Assembly: GCA_009829735.1 (NCBI GenBank)
Contig: CM020619.1
Coordinates: 254,590-318,589 of the forward strand
Length of the DNA: 64,000 bases
From: Pyropia yezoensis
Taxonomy: Eukaryota > Rhodophyta > Bangiophyceae > Bangiales > Bangiaceae
Direction: 5' to 3'
Numbering within the stretch: position 1 is the first letter of the stretch; each line of letters opens with the position of its first letter. Shown here piece after piece: positions 1-12,907 of this stretch. The translations under genes were made by a program, and so were the position numbers. The notes below the pieces were generated by a model. It was not told where the DNA came from, did not search any database, and saw nothing but the letters and a program-made list of their open reading frames with translations.

Positions 1-714
1 GAGAGGGGGGGCGTGCCAGGTGGCGCGTGGCCACGGCCACGGCGCGCGGCGGTGGGACGCAGCCCCCCTTCGTGGGGTGGGGTGGCCACGAAAAGAAAGA
101 AAAACCAAAGTACATACGAGGGCTCCAGAGCAGGGGACGGACCGAGGGAATGCATTGGGTGCATTGGGCGCGCGTGGACGCAGCGCACGGCGCCGCCAGT
201 CGGCCGCGCGTTTGGAAAGGGGAGGAACGGAACAGCCTGCCGTCACACTGCCGCGGCGCGCGTCGGTCGGATCCCAGTCCCCCCTTTTGGGTAGGCCTGC
301 CCGTAGGGCGAGGGCGCCTCAAGGTACGGGGTCTCATGGGAATGTAGACCAGAGCGGTTTGGGTGGTCCAAGGACACGTGACGGTCTCACAGCAGTCACG
401 CACCTCGTCCCTCACCAATGCGACGCCTTTTGCGTAGGAGCAGCAGGGGCAAGCGGCAGTGCCGCGTGCCTGTCAAGAGCAGTGCCGGTGCGAGTGGTGT
501 GGTGGAGAGGGCACCTCAAGGGGAGTCCTGCACCGCCGCGATCACGGTCGCAGCTAGCGGCAGGAGATGAGAAAGAAGGGCTGGGGATCGTCCGGGCCTG
601 TGTTGAGAAAAGGGGACGCTCACGTCAACCTGCTACCGCTGTGGACGCTCAAGGCTCGACACAGCGTCGGGGGACGGGCACGACACACGATCAGAATGGG
701 GTCTCACGGAGCAA

Positions 715-751
715 GTACAGTACATACATGTACATTACAGTATGTACGTAT
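715..751. repeat. GTAC-rich palindromic stretch, repeated in every array copy
   Basis: Short overlapping palindromes built on GTAC, TGTACA and TACGTA fill this stretch, and it recurs at the equivalent place in copies 2-5 (about 2735, 4759, 6784 and 8807). Similar stretches occur singly between genes elsewhere in the window. No function is assigned. Confidence 0.6.
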
Positions 752-1880
752 GGACATAACAGGAGAGTGCTGTTCCATTGACGTCGTCACTTTGCAGGCG
801 CGCGGCGCAGTTGCCCACCCGTGGTCCCTACGTAGAGAAAACATGCTGTCACATTGTCGCCCCCTATTGCCCGTAACCTTATTGTAAATTGGAGCGGTCA
901 CTTGTGGGGAGGATCGAAGGGGACAGCTGGCGGAGCGCCCGCAATGAGTGCCCTGACCCTCCGTCCCTCCCGGAGAGGGGGGAGATCCCTGGCGTGGCGT
1001 GACGGGGCTACGGAGCTGGGGTCCCCTCCACCCGTCCATGTGAGGTGCGCCCCCGCCGGTCGCACTGATAGGAGCTGCTACCCGCGTCCGCCGTTTCCGC
1101 ACCGGCCCCATTGAGTGCCTGTGCACTGCTGTCTCTTTCTTTTCCCTCCATCCTCCCTCCTCACCATCTTTTGCTTCTGTTCGCACAGCATGCTGTTTCA
1201 TGATGGGCCTATGGGCATTGTGACCTCGTCATTAGGGTGTTGTTCTTCTTTGTTCTATTATATTTCTTCTCCCTGCGCACAGCCCAAACGATTGGACGTC
1301 ACACTTCAGTGCAGACGCGGCTCTTCACACGGTCACTCGGAAAATACAGAACAGCACATGTACATACCTACATATGCATACCCCATCCCCAATTGCGGCC
1401 TTCTTGCACGCTTTCATTTCTTTTTGCCGGTCTCGCAAACTACCCACAATACGTCAAATGCCGAGGATGCGGCCCTCCTCCATCCGGCATTGGTCTGCCA
1501 GCAGCAGCGTGGACATGGCGGATTTTCGGGTGGCGCTCTCGCGCAAGTCCCCCCCCGCCCCACCGCCCGCGTGTACTGTACCGCCGCGGCCCCCTGGGGC
1601 TCCGCCCCCGGGAATGGGGTGGCGGCGGACGCCCGCCGCCGCCGGCGGCCCGCGCAGACAGCCACCCCCCCGGGGGGGGGGAATGGGTGGGCTGCGGGCC
1701 GGGGGAGGCGGGAGGGCGCATTCAGAAACCTGTTGGAACCGCGAGACTGTCAGACGCTTGCATCCTCTTCTTTGCTTCTCGTCGTCCCGTTCCCGGTCGC
1801 GAGGCCACAGGGCGCCCACGCCGTACAGACACGAAGCAACTCTTGGGGGGGGGGGTGCTGGGGCGGGCTGCCAGCTCAAG

Positions 1881-1949
<69 letters not shown>
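1881..1949 (+). repeat. Pure C homopolymer of 69 bases in array copy 1
   Basis: An uninterrupted run of 69 C. At the same place copies 2, 3 and 4 (about 3905-3973, 5929-5998 and 7951-8021) have C tracts interrupted by G, T and A. The copy-1 version may be a real homogenised tract or a consensus error in a stretch that is very hard to sequence. Confidence 0.9.
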
Positions 1950-4900
1950 ATCACGGATGATCCGCCCGAGGCCGCATGGTGACGACACTGGGCCTGACGT
2001 GGGTGACTGCAGAGGAGCAGAGAGGGGGGGGCGTGCCAGGTGGCGCGTGGCCACGGCCACGGCGCGCGGCGGTGGGACGCAGCCCCCCTTCGTGGGGTGG
2101 GGTGGCCACGAAAAGAAAGAAAAACCAAAGTACATACGAGGGCTCCAGAGCAGGGGACGGACCGAGGGAATGCATTGGGTGCATTGGGCGCGCGTGGACG
2201 CAGCGCACGGCGCCGCCAGTCGGCCGCGCGTTTGGAAAGGGGAGGAACGGAACAGCCTGCCGTCACACTGCCGCGGCGCGCGTCGGTCGGATCCAGTCCC
2301 CCCTTTTGGGTAGGCCTGCCCGTAGGGCGAGGGCGCCTCAAGGTACGGGGTCTCATGGGAATGTAGACCAGAGCGGTTTGGGTGGTCCAAGGACACGTGA
2401 CGGTCTCACAGCAGTCACGCACCTCGTCCCTCACCAATGCGACGCCTTTTGCGTAGGAGCAGGCAGGGGCAAGCGGCAGTGCCGCGTGCCTGTCAAGAGC
2501 AGTGCCGGTGCGAGTGGTGTGGTGGAGAGGGCACCTCAAGGGGAGTCCTGCACCGCCGCGATCACGGTCGCAGCTAGCGGCAGGAGATGAGAAAGAAGGG
2601 CTGGGGATCGTCCGGGCCTGTGTTGAGAAAAGGGGACGCTCACGTCAACCTGCTACCGCTGTGGACGCTCAAGGCTCGACACAGCGTCGGGGGACGGGCA
2701 CGACACACGATCAGAATGGGGTCTCACGGAGCAAGTACAGTACATACATGTACATTACAGTATGTACGTATGGACATAACAGGAGAGTGCTGTTCCATTG
2801 ACGTCGTCACTTTGCAGGCGCGCGGCGCAGTTGCCCACCCGTGGTCCCTACGTAGAGAAAACATGCTGTCACATTGTCGCCCCCTATTGCCCGTAACCTT
2901 ATTGTAAATTGGAGCGGTCACTTGTGGGGAGGATCGAAGGGGACAGCTGGCGGAGCGCCCGCAATGAGTGCCCTGACCCTCCGTCCCTCCCGGAGAGGGG
3001 GGAGATCCCCGGCGTGGCGTGACGGGGCTACGGAGCTGGGGTCCCCTCCACCCGTCCATGTGAGGTGCGCCCCCGCCGGTCGCACTGATAGGAGCTGCTA
3101 CCCGCGTCCGCCGTTTCCGCACCGGCCCCATTGAGTGCCTGTGCACTGCTGTCTCTTTCTTTTCCCTCCATCCTCCCTCCTCACCATCTTTTGCTTCTGT
3201 TCGCACAGCATGCTGTTTCATGATGGGCCTATGGGCATTGTGACCTCGTCATTAGGGTGTTGTTCTTCTTTGTTCTATTATATTTCTTCTCCCTGCGCAC
3301 AGCCCAAACGATTGGACGTCACACTTCAGTGCAGACGCGGCTCTTCACACGGTCACTCGGAAAATACAGAACAGCACATGTACATACCTACATATGCATA
3401 CCCCATCCCCAATTGCGGCCTTCTTGCACGCTTTCAATTTCTTTTTGCCGTCTCGCAAACTACCCACAATACGTCAAATGCCGAGGATGCGGCCCCTCCT
3501 CCATCCGGCATTGGTCTGCCAGCAGCAGCGTGGACATGGCGGATTTTCGGGTGGCGCTCTCGCGCAAGTCCCCCCCCGCCCCACCGCCCGCGTGTACTGT
3601 ACCGCCGCGGCCCCCTGGGGCTCCGCCCCCGGGAATGGGGGTGGCGGCGGACGCCCGCCGCCGCCGGCGGCCCGCGCAGACAGCCACCCCCCCCGGGGGG
3701 GGGGGAATGGGTGGGCTGCGGGCCGGGGGAGGCGGGAGGGCGCATTCAGAAACCTGTTGGAACCGCGAGACTGTCAGACGCTTGCATCCTCTTCTTTGCT
3801 TCTCGTCGTCCCGTTCCCGGTCGCGAGGCCACAGGGCGCCCACGCCGTACAGACACGAAGCAACTCTTGGGGGGGGGGGTGCTGGGGCGGGCTGCCAGCT
3901 CAAGCCCCCCCCCCGCCCGCCCCCTCCCCCCTCCCCCCTCGCCCCCCGCCATCCCCCCCCCCCCCCCCCCCCCATCACGGATGATCCGCCCGAGGCCGCA
4001 TGGTGACGACACTGGGCCTGACGCGGGTGACTGCAGAGGAGCAGAGAGGGGGGGGCGTGCCAGGTGGCGCGTGGCCACGGCCACGGCGCGCGGCGGTGGG
4101 ACGCAGCCCCCCTTCGTGGGGTGGGGTGGCCACGAAAAGAAAGAAAAACCAAAGTACATACGAGGGCTCCAGAGCAGGGGACGGACCGAGGGAATGCATT
4201 GGGTGCATTGGGCGCGCGTGGACGCAGCGCACGGCGCCGCCAGTCGGCCGCGCGTTTGGAAAGGGGAGGAACGGAACAGCCTGCCGTCACACTGCCGCGG
4301 CGCGCGTCGGTCGGATCCAGTCCCCCCTTTTGGGTAGGCCTGCCCGTAGGGCGAGGGCGCCTCAAGGTACGGGGTCTCATGGGAATGTAGACCAGAGCGG
4401 TTTGGGTGGTCCAAGGACACGTGACGGTCTCACAGCAGTCACGCACCTCGTCCCTCGCCAATGCGACGCCTTTTGCGTAGGAGCAGGCAGGGGCAAGCGG
4501 CAGTGCCGCGTGCCTGTCAAGACCAGTGCCGGTGCGAGTGGTGTGGTGGAGAGGGCACCTCAAGGGGAGTCCTGCACCGCCGCGATCACGGTCGCAGCTA
4601 GCGGCAGGAGATGAGAAAGAAGGGCTGGGGATCGTCCGGGCCTGTGTTGAGAAAAGGGGACGCTCACGTCAACCTGCTACCGCTGTGGACGCTCAAGGCT
4701 CGACACAGCGTCGGGGGACGGGCACGACACACGATCAGAATGGGGTCTCACGGAGCAAGTACAGTACATACATGTACATTACAGTATGTACGTATGGACA
4801 TAACAGGAGAGTGCTGTTCCATTGACGTCGTCACTTTGCAGGCGCGCGGCGCAGTTGCCCACCCGTGGTCCCTACGTAGAGAAAACATGCTGTCACATTG

Positions 4901-7900
4901 TCGCCCCCTATTGCCCGTAACCTTATTGTAAATTGGAGCGGTCACTTGTGGGGAGGATCGAAGGGGACAGCTGGCGGAGCGCCCGCAATGAGTGCCCTGA
5001 CCCTCCGTCCCTCCCGGAGAGGGGGGAGATCCCCGGCGTGGCGTGACGGGGCTACGGAGCTGGGGTCCCCTCCACCCGTCCATGTGAGGTGCGCCCCCGC
5101 CGGTCGCACTGATAGGAGCTGCTACCCGCGTCCGCCGTTTCCGCACCGGCCCCATTGAGTGCCTGTGCACTGCTGTCTCTTTCTTTTCCCTCCATCCTCC
5201 CTCCTCACCATCTTTTGCTTCTGTTCGCACAGCATGCTGTTTCATGATGGGCCTATGGGCATTGTGACCTCGTCATTAGGGTGTTGTTCTTCTTTGTTCT
5301 ATTATATTTCTTCTCCCTGCGCACAGCCCAAACGATTGGACGTCACACTTCAGTGCAGACGCGGCTCTTCACACGGTCACTCGGAAAATACAGAACAGCA
5401 CATGTACATACCTACATATGCATACCCCATCCCCAATTGCGGCCTTCTTGCACGCTTTCAATTTCTTTTTGCCGTCTCGCAAACTACCCACAATACGTCA
5501 AATGCCGAGGATGCGGCCCCTCCTCCATCCGGCATTGGTCTGCCAGCAGCAGCGTGGACATGGCGGATTTTCGGGTGGCGCTCTCGCGCAAGTCCCCCCC
5601 CGCCCCACCGCCCGCGTGTACTGTACCGCCGCGGCCCCCTGGGGCTCCGCCCCCGGGAATGGGGGTGGCGGCGGACGCCCGCCGCCGCCGGCGGCCCGCG
5701 CAGACAGCCACCCCCCCCGGGGGGGGGGGAATGGGTGGGCTGCGGGCCGGGGGAGGCGGGAGGGCGCATTCAGAAACCTGTTGGAACCGCGAGACTGTCA
5801 GACGCTTGCATCCTCTTCTTTGCTTCTCGTCGTCCCGTTCCCGGTCGCGAGGCCACAGGGCGCCCACGCCGTACAGACACGAAGCAACTCTTGGGGGGGG
5901 GGGTGCTGGGGCGGGCTGCCAGCTCAAGCCCCCCCCCCCGCCCGCCCCCTCCCCCCTCCCCCCTCGCCCCCCGCCATCCCCCCCCCCCCCCCCCCCCCAT
6001 CACGGATGATCCGCCCGAGGCCGCATGGTGACGACACTGGGCCTGACGTGGGTGACTGCAGAGGAGCAGAGAGGGGGGGGCGTGCCAGGTGGCGCGTGGC
6101 CACGGCCACGGCGCGCGGCGGTGGGACGCAGCCCCCCTTCGTGGGGTGGGGTGGCCACGAAAAGAAAGAAAAACCAAAGTACATACGAGGGCTCCAGAGC
6201 AGGGGACGGACCGAGGGAATGCATTGGGTGCATTGGGCGCGCGTGGACGCAGCGCACGGCGCCGCCAGTCGGCCGCGCGTTTGGAAAGGGGAGGAACGGA
6301 ACAGCCTGCCGTCACACTGCCGCGGCGCGCGTCGGTCGGATCCAGTCCCCCCTTTTGGGTAGGCCTGCCCGTAGGGCGAGGGCGCCTCAAGGTACGGGGT
6401 CTCATGGGAATGTAGACCAGAGCGGTTTGGGTGGTCCAAGGACACGTGACGGTCTCACAGCAGTCACGCACCTCGTCCCTCGCCAATGCGACGCCTTTAG
6501 CGGAGGAGCAGGCAGGGGCAAGCGGCAGTGCCGCGTGCCTGTCAAGACCAGTGCCGGTGCGAGTGGTGTGGTGGAGAGGGCACCTCAAGGGGAGTCCTGC
6601 ACCGCCGCGATCACGGTCGCAGCTAGCGGCAGGAGATGAGAAAGAAGGGCTGGGGATCGTCCGGGCCTGTGTTGAGAAAAGGGGACGCTCACGTCAACCT
6701 GCTACCGCTGTGGACGCTCAAGGCTCGACACAGCGTCGGGGGACGGGCACGACACACGATCAGAATGGGGTCTCACGGAGCAAGTACAGTACATACATGT
6801 ACATTACAGTATGTACGTATGGACATAACAGGAGAGTGCTGTTCCATTGACGTCGTCACTTTGCAGGCGCGCGGCGCAGTTGCCCACCCGTGGTCCCTAC
6901 GTAGAGAAAACATGCTGTCACATTGTCGCCCCCTATTGCCCGTAACCTTATTGTAAATTGGAGCGGTCACTTGTGGGGAGGATCGAAGGGGACAGCTGGC
7001 GGAGCGCCCGCAATGAGTGCCCTGACCCTCCGTCCCTCCCGGAGAGGGGGGAGATCCCCGGCGTGGCGTGACGGGGCTACGGAGCTGGGGTCCCCTCCAC
7101 CCGTCCATGTGAGGTGCGCCCCCGCCGGTCGCACTGATAGGAGCTGCTACCCGCGTCCGCCGTTTCCGCACCGGCCCCATTGAGTGCCTGTGCACTGCTG
7201 TCTCTTTCTTTTCCCTCCATCCTCCCTCCTCACCATCTTTTGCTTCTGTTCGCACAGCATGCTGTTTCATGATGGGCCTATGGGCATTGTGACCTCGTCA
7301 TTAGGGTGTTGTTCTTCTTTGTTCTATTATATTTCTTCTCCCTGCGCACAGCCCAAACGATTGGACGTCACACTTCAGTGCAGACGCGGCTCTTCACACG
7401 GTCACTCGGAAAATACAGAACAGCACATGTACATACCTACATATGCATACCCCATCCCCAATTGCGGCCTTCTTGCACGCTTTCAATTTCTTTTTGCCGT
7501 CTCGCAAACTACCCACAATACGTCAAATGCCGAGGATGCGGCCCCTCCTCCATCCGGCATTGGTCTGCCAGCAGCAGCGTGGACATGGCGGATTTTCGGG
7601 TGGCGCTCTCGCGCAAGTCCCCCCCCGCCCCACCGCCCGCGTGTACTGTACCGCCGCGGCCCCCTGGGGCTCCGCCCCCGGGAATGGGGGTGGCGGCGGA
7701 CGCCCGCCGCCGCCGGCGGCCCGCGCAGACAGCCACCCCCCCGGGGGGGGGGGAATGGGTGGGCTGCGGGCCGGGGGAGGCGGGAGGGCGCATTCAGAAA
7801 CCTGTTGGAACCGCGAGACTGTCAGACGCTTGCATCCTCTTCTTTGCTTCTCGTCGTCCCGTTCCCGGTCGCGAGGCCACAGGGCGCCCACGCCGTACAG

Positions 7901-9764
7901 ACACGAAGCAACTCTTGGGGGGGGGGTGCTGGGGCGGGCTGCCAGCTCAAGCCCCCCCCCCCGCCCGCCCCCTCCCCCCTCCCCCCTCGCCCCCCGCCAT
8001 CCCCCCCCCCCCCCCCCCCCCATCACGGATGATCCGCCCGAGGCCGCATGGTGACGACACTGGGCCTGACGTGGGTGACTGCAGAGGAGCAGAGAGGGGG
8101 GGGCGTGCCAGGTGGCGCGTGGCCACGGCCACGGCGCGCGGCGGTGGGACGCAGCCCCCCTTCGTGGGGTGGGGTGGCCACGAAAAGAAAGAAAAACCAA
8201 AGTACATACGAGGGCTCCAGAGCAGGGGACGGACCGAGGGAATGCATTGGGTGCATTGGGCGCGCGTGGACGCAGCGCACGGCGCCGCCAGTCGGCCGCG
8301 CGTTTGGAAAGGGGAGGAACGGAACAGCCTGCCGTCACACTGCCGCGGCGCGCGTCGGTCGGATCCAGTCCCCCCTTTTGGGTAGGCCTGCCCGTAGGGC
8401 GAGGGCGCCTCAAGGTACGGGGTCTCATGGGAATGTAGACCAGAGCGGTTTGGGTGGTCCAAGGACACGTGACGGTCTCACAGCAGTCACGCACCTCGTC
8501 CCTCGCCAATGCGACGCCTTTTGCGTAGGAGCAGGCAGGGGCAAGCGGCAGTGCCGCGTGCCTGTCAAGACCAGTGCCGGTGCGAGTGGTGTGGTGGAGA
8601 GGGCACCTCAAGGGGAGTCCTGCACCGCCGCGATCACGGTCGCAGCTAGCGGCAGGAGATGAGAAAGAAGGGCTGGGGATCGTCCGGGCCTGTGTTGAGA
8701 AAAGGGGACGCTCACGTCAACCTGCTACCGCTGTGGACGCTCAAGGCTCGACACAGCGTCGGGGGACGGGCACGACACACGATCAGAATGGGGTCTCACG
8801 GAGCAAGTACAGTACATACATGTACATTACAGTATGTACGTATGGACATAACAGGAGAGTGCTGTTCCATTGACGTCGTCACTTTGCAGGCGCGCGGCGC
8901 AGTTGCCCACCCGTGGTCCCTACGTAGAGAAAACATGCTGTCACATTGTCGCCCCCTATTGCCCGTAACCTTATTGTAAATTGGAGCGGTCACTTGTGGG
9001 GAGGATCGAAGGGGACAGCTGGCGGAGCGCCCGCAATGAGTGCCCTGACCCTCCGTCCCTCCCGGAGAGGGGGGAGATCCCCGGCGTGGCGTGACGGGGC
9101 TACGGAGCTGGGGTCCCCTCCACCCGTCCATGTGAGGTGCGCCCCCGCCGGTCGCACTGATAGGAGCTGCTACCCGCGTCCGCCGTTTCCGCACCGGCCC
9201 CATTGAGTGCCTGTGCACTGCTGTCTCTTTCTTTTCCCTCCATCCTCCCTCCTCACCATCTTTTGCTTCTGTTCGCACAGCATGCTGTTTCATGATGGGC
9301 CTATGGGCATTGTGACCTCGTCATTAGGGTGTTGTTCTTCTTTGTTCTATTATATTTCTTCTCCCTGCGCACAGCCCAAACGATTGAACGTCACACTTCA
9401 GTGCAGACGCGGCTCTTCACACGGTCACTCGGAAAATACAGAACAGCACATGTACATACCTACATATGCATACCCCATCCCCAATTGCGGCCTTCTTGCA
9501 CGCTTTCAATTTCTTTTTGCCGTCTCGCAAACTACCCACAATACGTCAAATGCCGAGGATGCGGCCCCTCCTCCATCCGGCATTGGTCTGCCAGCAGCAG
9601 CGTGGACATGGCGGATTTTCGGGTGGCGCTCTCGCGCAAGTCCCCCCCCGCCCCACCGCCCGCGTGTACTGTACCGCCGCGGCCCCCTGGGGCCCCGCCC
9701 CCGGGAACGGGGGTGGCGGCGGACGCCCGCCGCCGCCGGCGGCCCGCGCAGACAGCCACCCCCC

Positions 9765-11305
9765 TCGGCCCCCCCCCCTCCCCATGCCCCCCAGCCGCGC
9801 CCCCACCCCATGCGCGGGCCGCCGGCGCGGTGAGGGGCCCGGCGGTCCCCGCAGTGTATACCCCCTCACGTTGCAGAGCTCCCGCCACCACACCCCCACG
9901 CCTGGATTCGCGTTCTGGGGGGGGGGGGTGGCTTTGGCAAGAGCGGCCCCGCCGCTGCAGACGGCCGCCTACGCCGCGGCAGGCAGGGGCGCGGCACCGG
10001 GCTGTGAGCCCTGAGCCCGATTCGGTAACAGGGAGCGTGCTGAGCAAAAGAGGGCGCGGCATAGACAGCGTGCTGAGCAACAGAGGGCGCAGTCAACGAC
10101 CAAAGTGCGCGACCACCGGCCAACAAAAATAGAGCTCGTTCTTGCTGCTGCTGCCCCTTCCGCCTTGTCGCCCGGCCGGCGGCGCCCTTCCTCCTCCCCC
10201 CCCCCCCCCCCCTTTTTCCCCCCCCGCCCAACAACACCCCCCCCGCTGTGGTTGCCCCCCCCAACTTCCCCCCCCCCCCCCCCCCGCCCACCCCCCCTTG
10301 GGCCCCCCCCCCCGCGGGGGGGGGGGGGGGGGGGGGGCTGGTCGTCGATAGGCGCCCAGACCGCCACCGGTGGCGGCCGGCCGATGCTTGACCCCCCGCC
10401 CCCGCCCCGGCGATTCGCTGGGTGCGCCAGGATGGCACGGCCTCCCACGTATCGGGCGGCACCAGGCTAGCACAGTGGTAGACTGGGGGTGGAGGGGTGG
10501 CACCACCTCCATACCGGGGGCCGTACGCGGGGGGGCGGCCTCCGCATGGACCCACGGGCAGCAGCGCTGCGCGGCAACCGGCGCTGGGAAGGGCGGGGGG
10601 GGGGGGGGTGCGGGGGGGCGACGACCGCCCACCCCCCCCCCGCTCGCCCGCCCGCCCGCCCGCCCGCCCGCCCACCCACCCGCCCGCCCCCGCCTTGCGC
10701 CCCCCCCCCCCTTACCCTACACCACCCCGTCACCGCCTCGGTCGAGGGCCGAGGGCCGCCACGTGCACCCTCCCCCCCCCCCCCCCCCCTCTACCCCCTC
10801 CCGCTGTTTCTTTTTTTGGGGTTGCGGCACCCGTAGGTGGCCGCCACCCGTGGTGTGGTGGGTGGGTGGGTGGGGCGGGGTGGGTGGGGGTGTGTGTGTG
10901 TCACCGTCAGGTTCAACGCCTGCCTGCCGGCCTGCCGGCCTCCCTCGCCGGCCATCGTGTGGGAGGAGTCGTCGTGGGCGTGTGGGGGTGTGGGTGCCGC
11001 TGTGCGTGTGTGTGCACTGCTGCGGCGGGGGGGGGTGGGTGTATGCCAGCAGACGTCATCCTTCCCCCCAGCCGGCTGGTGGCGGGCGTGGGGGGGCGGG
11101 CGGCCCCGCTGGCGTGCCGTCGCCGCGCCCGCGCTCCTGCCCCCGCCGGGCGGACACCGCGGCCACCACCCCCGCGCGCGGCCACCTACCGCCAGCCCGC
11201 GCACGCCGCCCCACCCCCCCACACGTGCGTGACGCCGTGGCCTTGCGCCCCTGGGAGGGGAGAGGGCGGCCGTGTGGCGGCACGAGCACCCGTACGAGGC
11301 TGTTC

Positions 11306-11341
<36 letters not shown>

Positions 11342-12907
11342 GGCGTGGGGGGGAGGGCGTGGCCGGCGGAGCGGTGTGCGTGCCCCCCACCGGCGCCGCC
11401 AGACCGCCGAGCAGGGGGGGGGGCGTGTGCCAGCCACGTGCACGTGCCCGGGTAGCGGGTAGCGGGTAGGCGGGCGGGGGTTGGTGGTCCGCCCGTGGCG
11501 CGGGGCAGCGCGGCGTTGCGGCGCGGGGGGGGTGTCACCGTCCGCGGATCCCCTGTACCAGCGCCCGGGGTGGGGGGGGGGGGGGGGTGGGGGGGGGGGC
11601 GGACGAGGGGGGGTGGGGGCCGGGGCGGCGGGCGGCCCCCCACCAACCCCCCCCACCCCCCCCCCCCCCCCCCCCCCCCCCGGCACCCGTGCCGTCCTGT
11701 CCCTCCCCACTCTTGTCCCTTTCGTCCCGCCCATAGGGTACACCCCATTCGCCACTCCACCCCACGGACCTCCGGCTACCACCGTCATTGCCACCTTGTC
11801 CCCCCCCCCTCCTTTTCTTTCGTTTCTCTCCCCCTCCTGCTCCCCTTCCCCCGCGAGCCGCCAGCCGCCGCCGCCGCCGCGCAGGGCCCCCTGCCGACGC
11901 CGCCACGACGCGGCGCTGAGCGGGCCGCGACGGCCGGCCGGCCGGCCGAGCAGACCGCGCCGGCGCCGACGTGCGCGCGGAGGGCAGCGGCGCGGCGCGG
12001 CCGGCGGTTGGTCGGCCGGCCGGCCGGCCGGGGGGCACTGCCGGTCGGCGGGTGCGCCGGGGGCGGGTGCGTAGGGGCGGGGGCGGGGGCGGGGGCACGG
12101 CCGGCGCGGGCGGTCGGGTCGGGGCGGCGCGGCGCGGCGCGGCGCGGCGCGGCGGGGGCGCGGCCGGCTGCCGCGCGGGGCGCGGCGGGCGGCGGCGGCA
12201 GGGGGGTGGCGACGGCGCCCGGCGGCGGCGGCAGGCAGGAGCGGCGGTGGCGGCGGTCGGTGCACGGGGGGGGGGGGGTCCATCCCTCGTTGCGGCGGCC
12301 ACCCGTCGCGGCGGTGCCGCCCAGCGGCGGTCTGCGCGCCCGCAGGTGGTGACCCCCCCCGGGTTCCAGCCTCTTCTTTCGTCGGCGGCCGACGGGGCCG
12401 CGCGCCCCCCCCCCCCCCCCCCCCCCCCTTCCGCCACGGGTCCGGTGCGTGCCGTGGGGCGGTCCGCCCCCTCACCGGCCCTTCTTCTTGACGCCCCTCG
12501 AGTATCTCCCTCCCCCCCGCCCCCCCCCTCCCGAGTCCATCTCGTTCCGTCCTCAACGCCTCTTCCCCTTCCATCCTCCCCCCCCCCCCTCTCTGTCCTT
12601 CTTTTGGATTCTGTGCCCTCCTAGAGTCCTCCCTCTTGTCTTCCTCTATCGTGTGTCTCCTGCCTGCCGCGCCGCCAGCCCCTCGCCGACGCTGTGGGTA
12701 TGCCCTCGACGCCGGTGGGCGGCCTTGCCGGCGTTGCATGCCTTTCCTCCCCCGCACCCGCCGCCCGCGCTGCGTTCCCCCACGGTGGGGTGCCCACCCC
12801 CGGCGGGGTGCTCCGCCCCCGCCGTCGCATCCTCCCCTCCCCCCCACCACCGCCACCACCACCGCCACCCGCTGGTGCGCGCCGCGGCCGCGCGGGCCCT
12901 GTTATCC
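9765..12907. other. Gene-free homopolymer-rich spacer
   Basis: I see no credible gene here. The stretch is dominated by C runs, G runs, CGCC tetranucleotide repeats (about 10641-10690) and GGCGC repeats (about 12125-12152). A 22-base motif ending in GAGGGCGC occurs twice, near 10036 and 10070. Long open frames exist only because the GC content removes stop codons; they are poly-Pro/Gly/Arg. The part just before 12908 probably includes the promoter and leader of the next gene. Confidence 0.6.
10191..10345. repeat. Facing C and G homopolymer tracts (hairpin or G-quadruplex prone)
   Basis: Several C runs of 8 or more end at CCCGCGGG near 10314, followed at once by an approximately 24-base G run. 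Opposed tracts of this kind can fold as a perfect hairpin, and either strand could form a quadruplex or i-motif. Confidence 0.7.

Larger units (their letters stand above)
1..9764. repeat. Tandem array of a 2.02-kb unit (4.8 copies)
   Basis: Five head-to-tail copies run 1-2020, 2021-4044, 4045-6069, 6070-8092 and 8093-9764; the last is truncated at about 80% of its length and the first is cut by the window edge, so the array may extend left. Spacings between the same landmark are 2020, 2024, 2025 and 2023 bases. Copies are nearly identical. Copy 1 differs most, copies 1 and 2 share some variants, and copies 3-5 share others, as expected when neighbouring copies homogenise. Open frames in the unit have no protein-like composition and simply repeat with the DNA. 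The unit contains two polypyrimidine tracts ending in AG (1187-1188 and 1281-1282 in copy 1), GTAC-rich palindromic stretches, a long C tract and a CCCC/GGGG inverted stretch. I see no rRNA, 5S, tRNA or snRNA in it. Function unknown. Confidence 0.97.

Noticed and set aside
1115-2313. Long open frames in the 2-kb array units
   Set aside because: They repeat in all copies, differ in length with homopolymer length, run through poly-C as poly-Pro, and are open on both strands. They reflect GC content, not proteins.
1-9764. Array as ribosomal DNA, 5S or snRNA cluster
   Set aside because: I found no conserved rRNA, 5S, U1, U2, U5 or U6 landmark in the unit.
12449-12907. Upstream extension of the 12908 gene
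   Set aside because: The sequence before the ATG at 12908 is Pro-rich and pyrimidine-rich, typical of a leader here, and has no in-frame ATG near the body.
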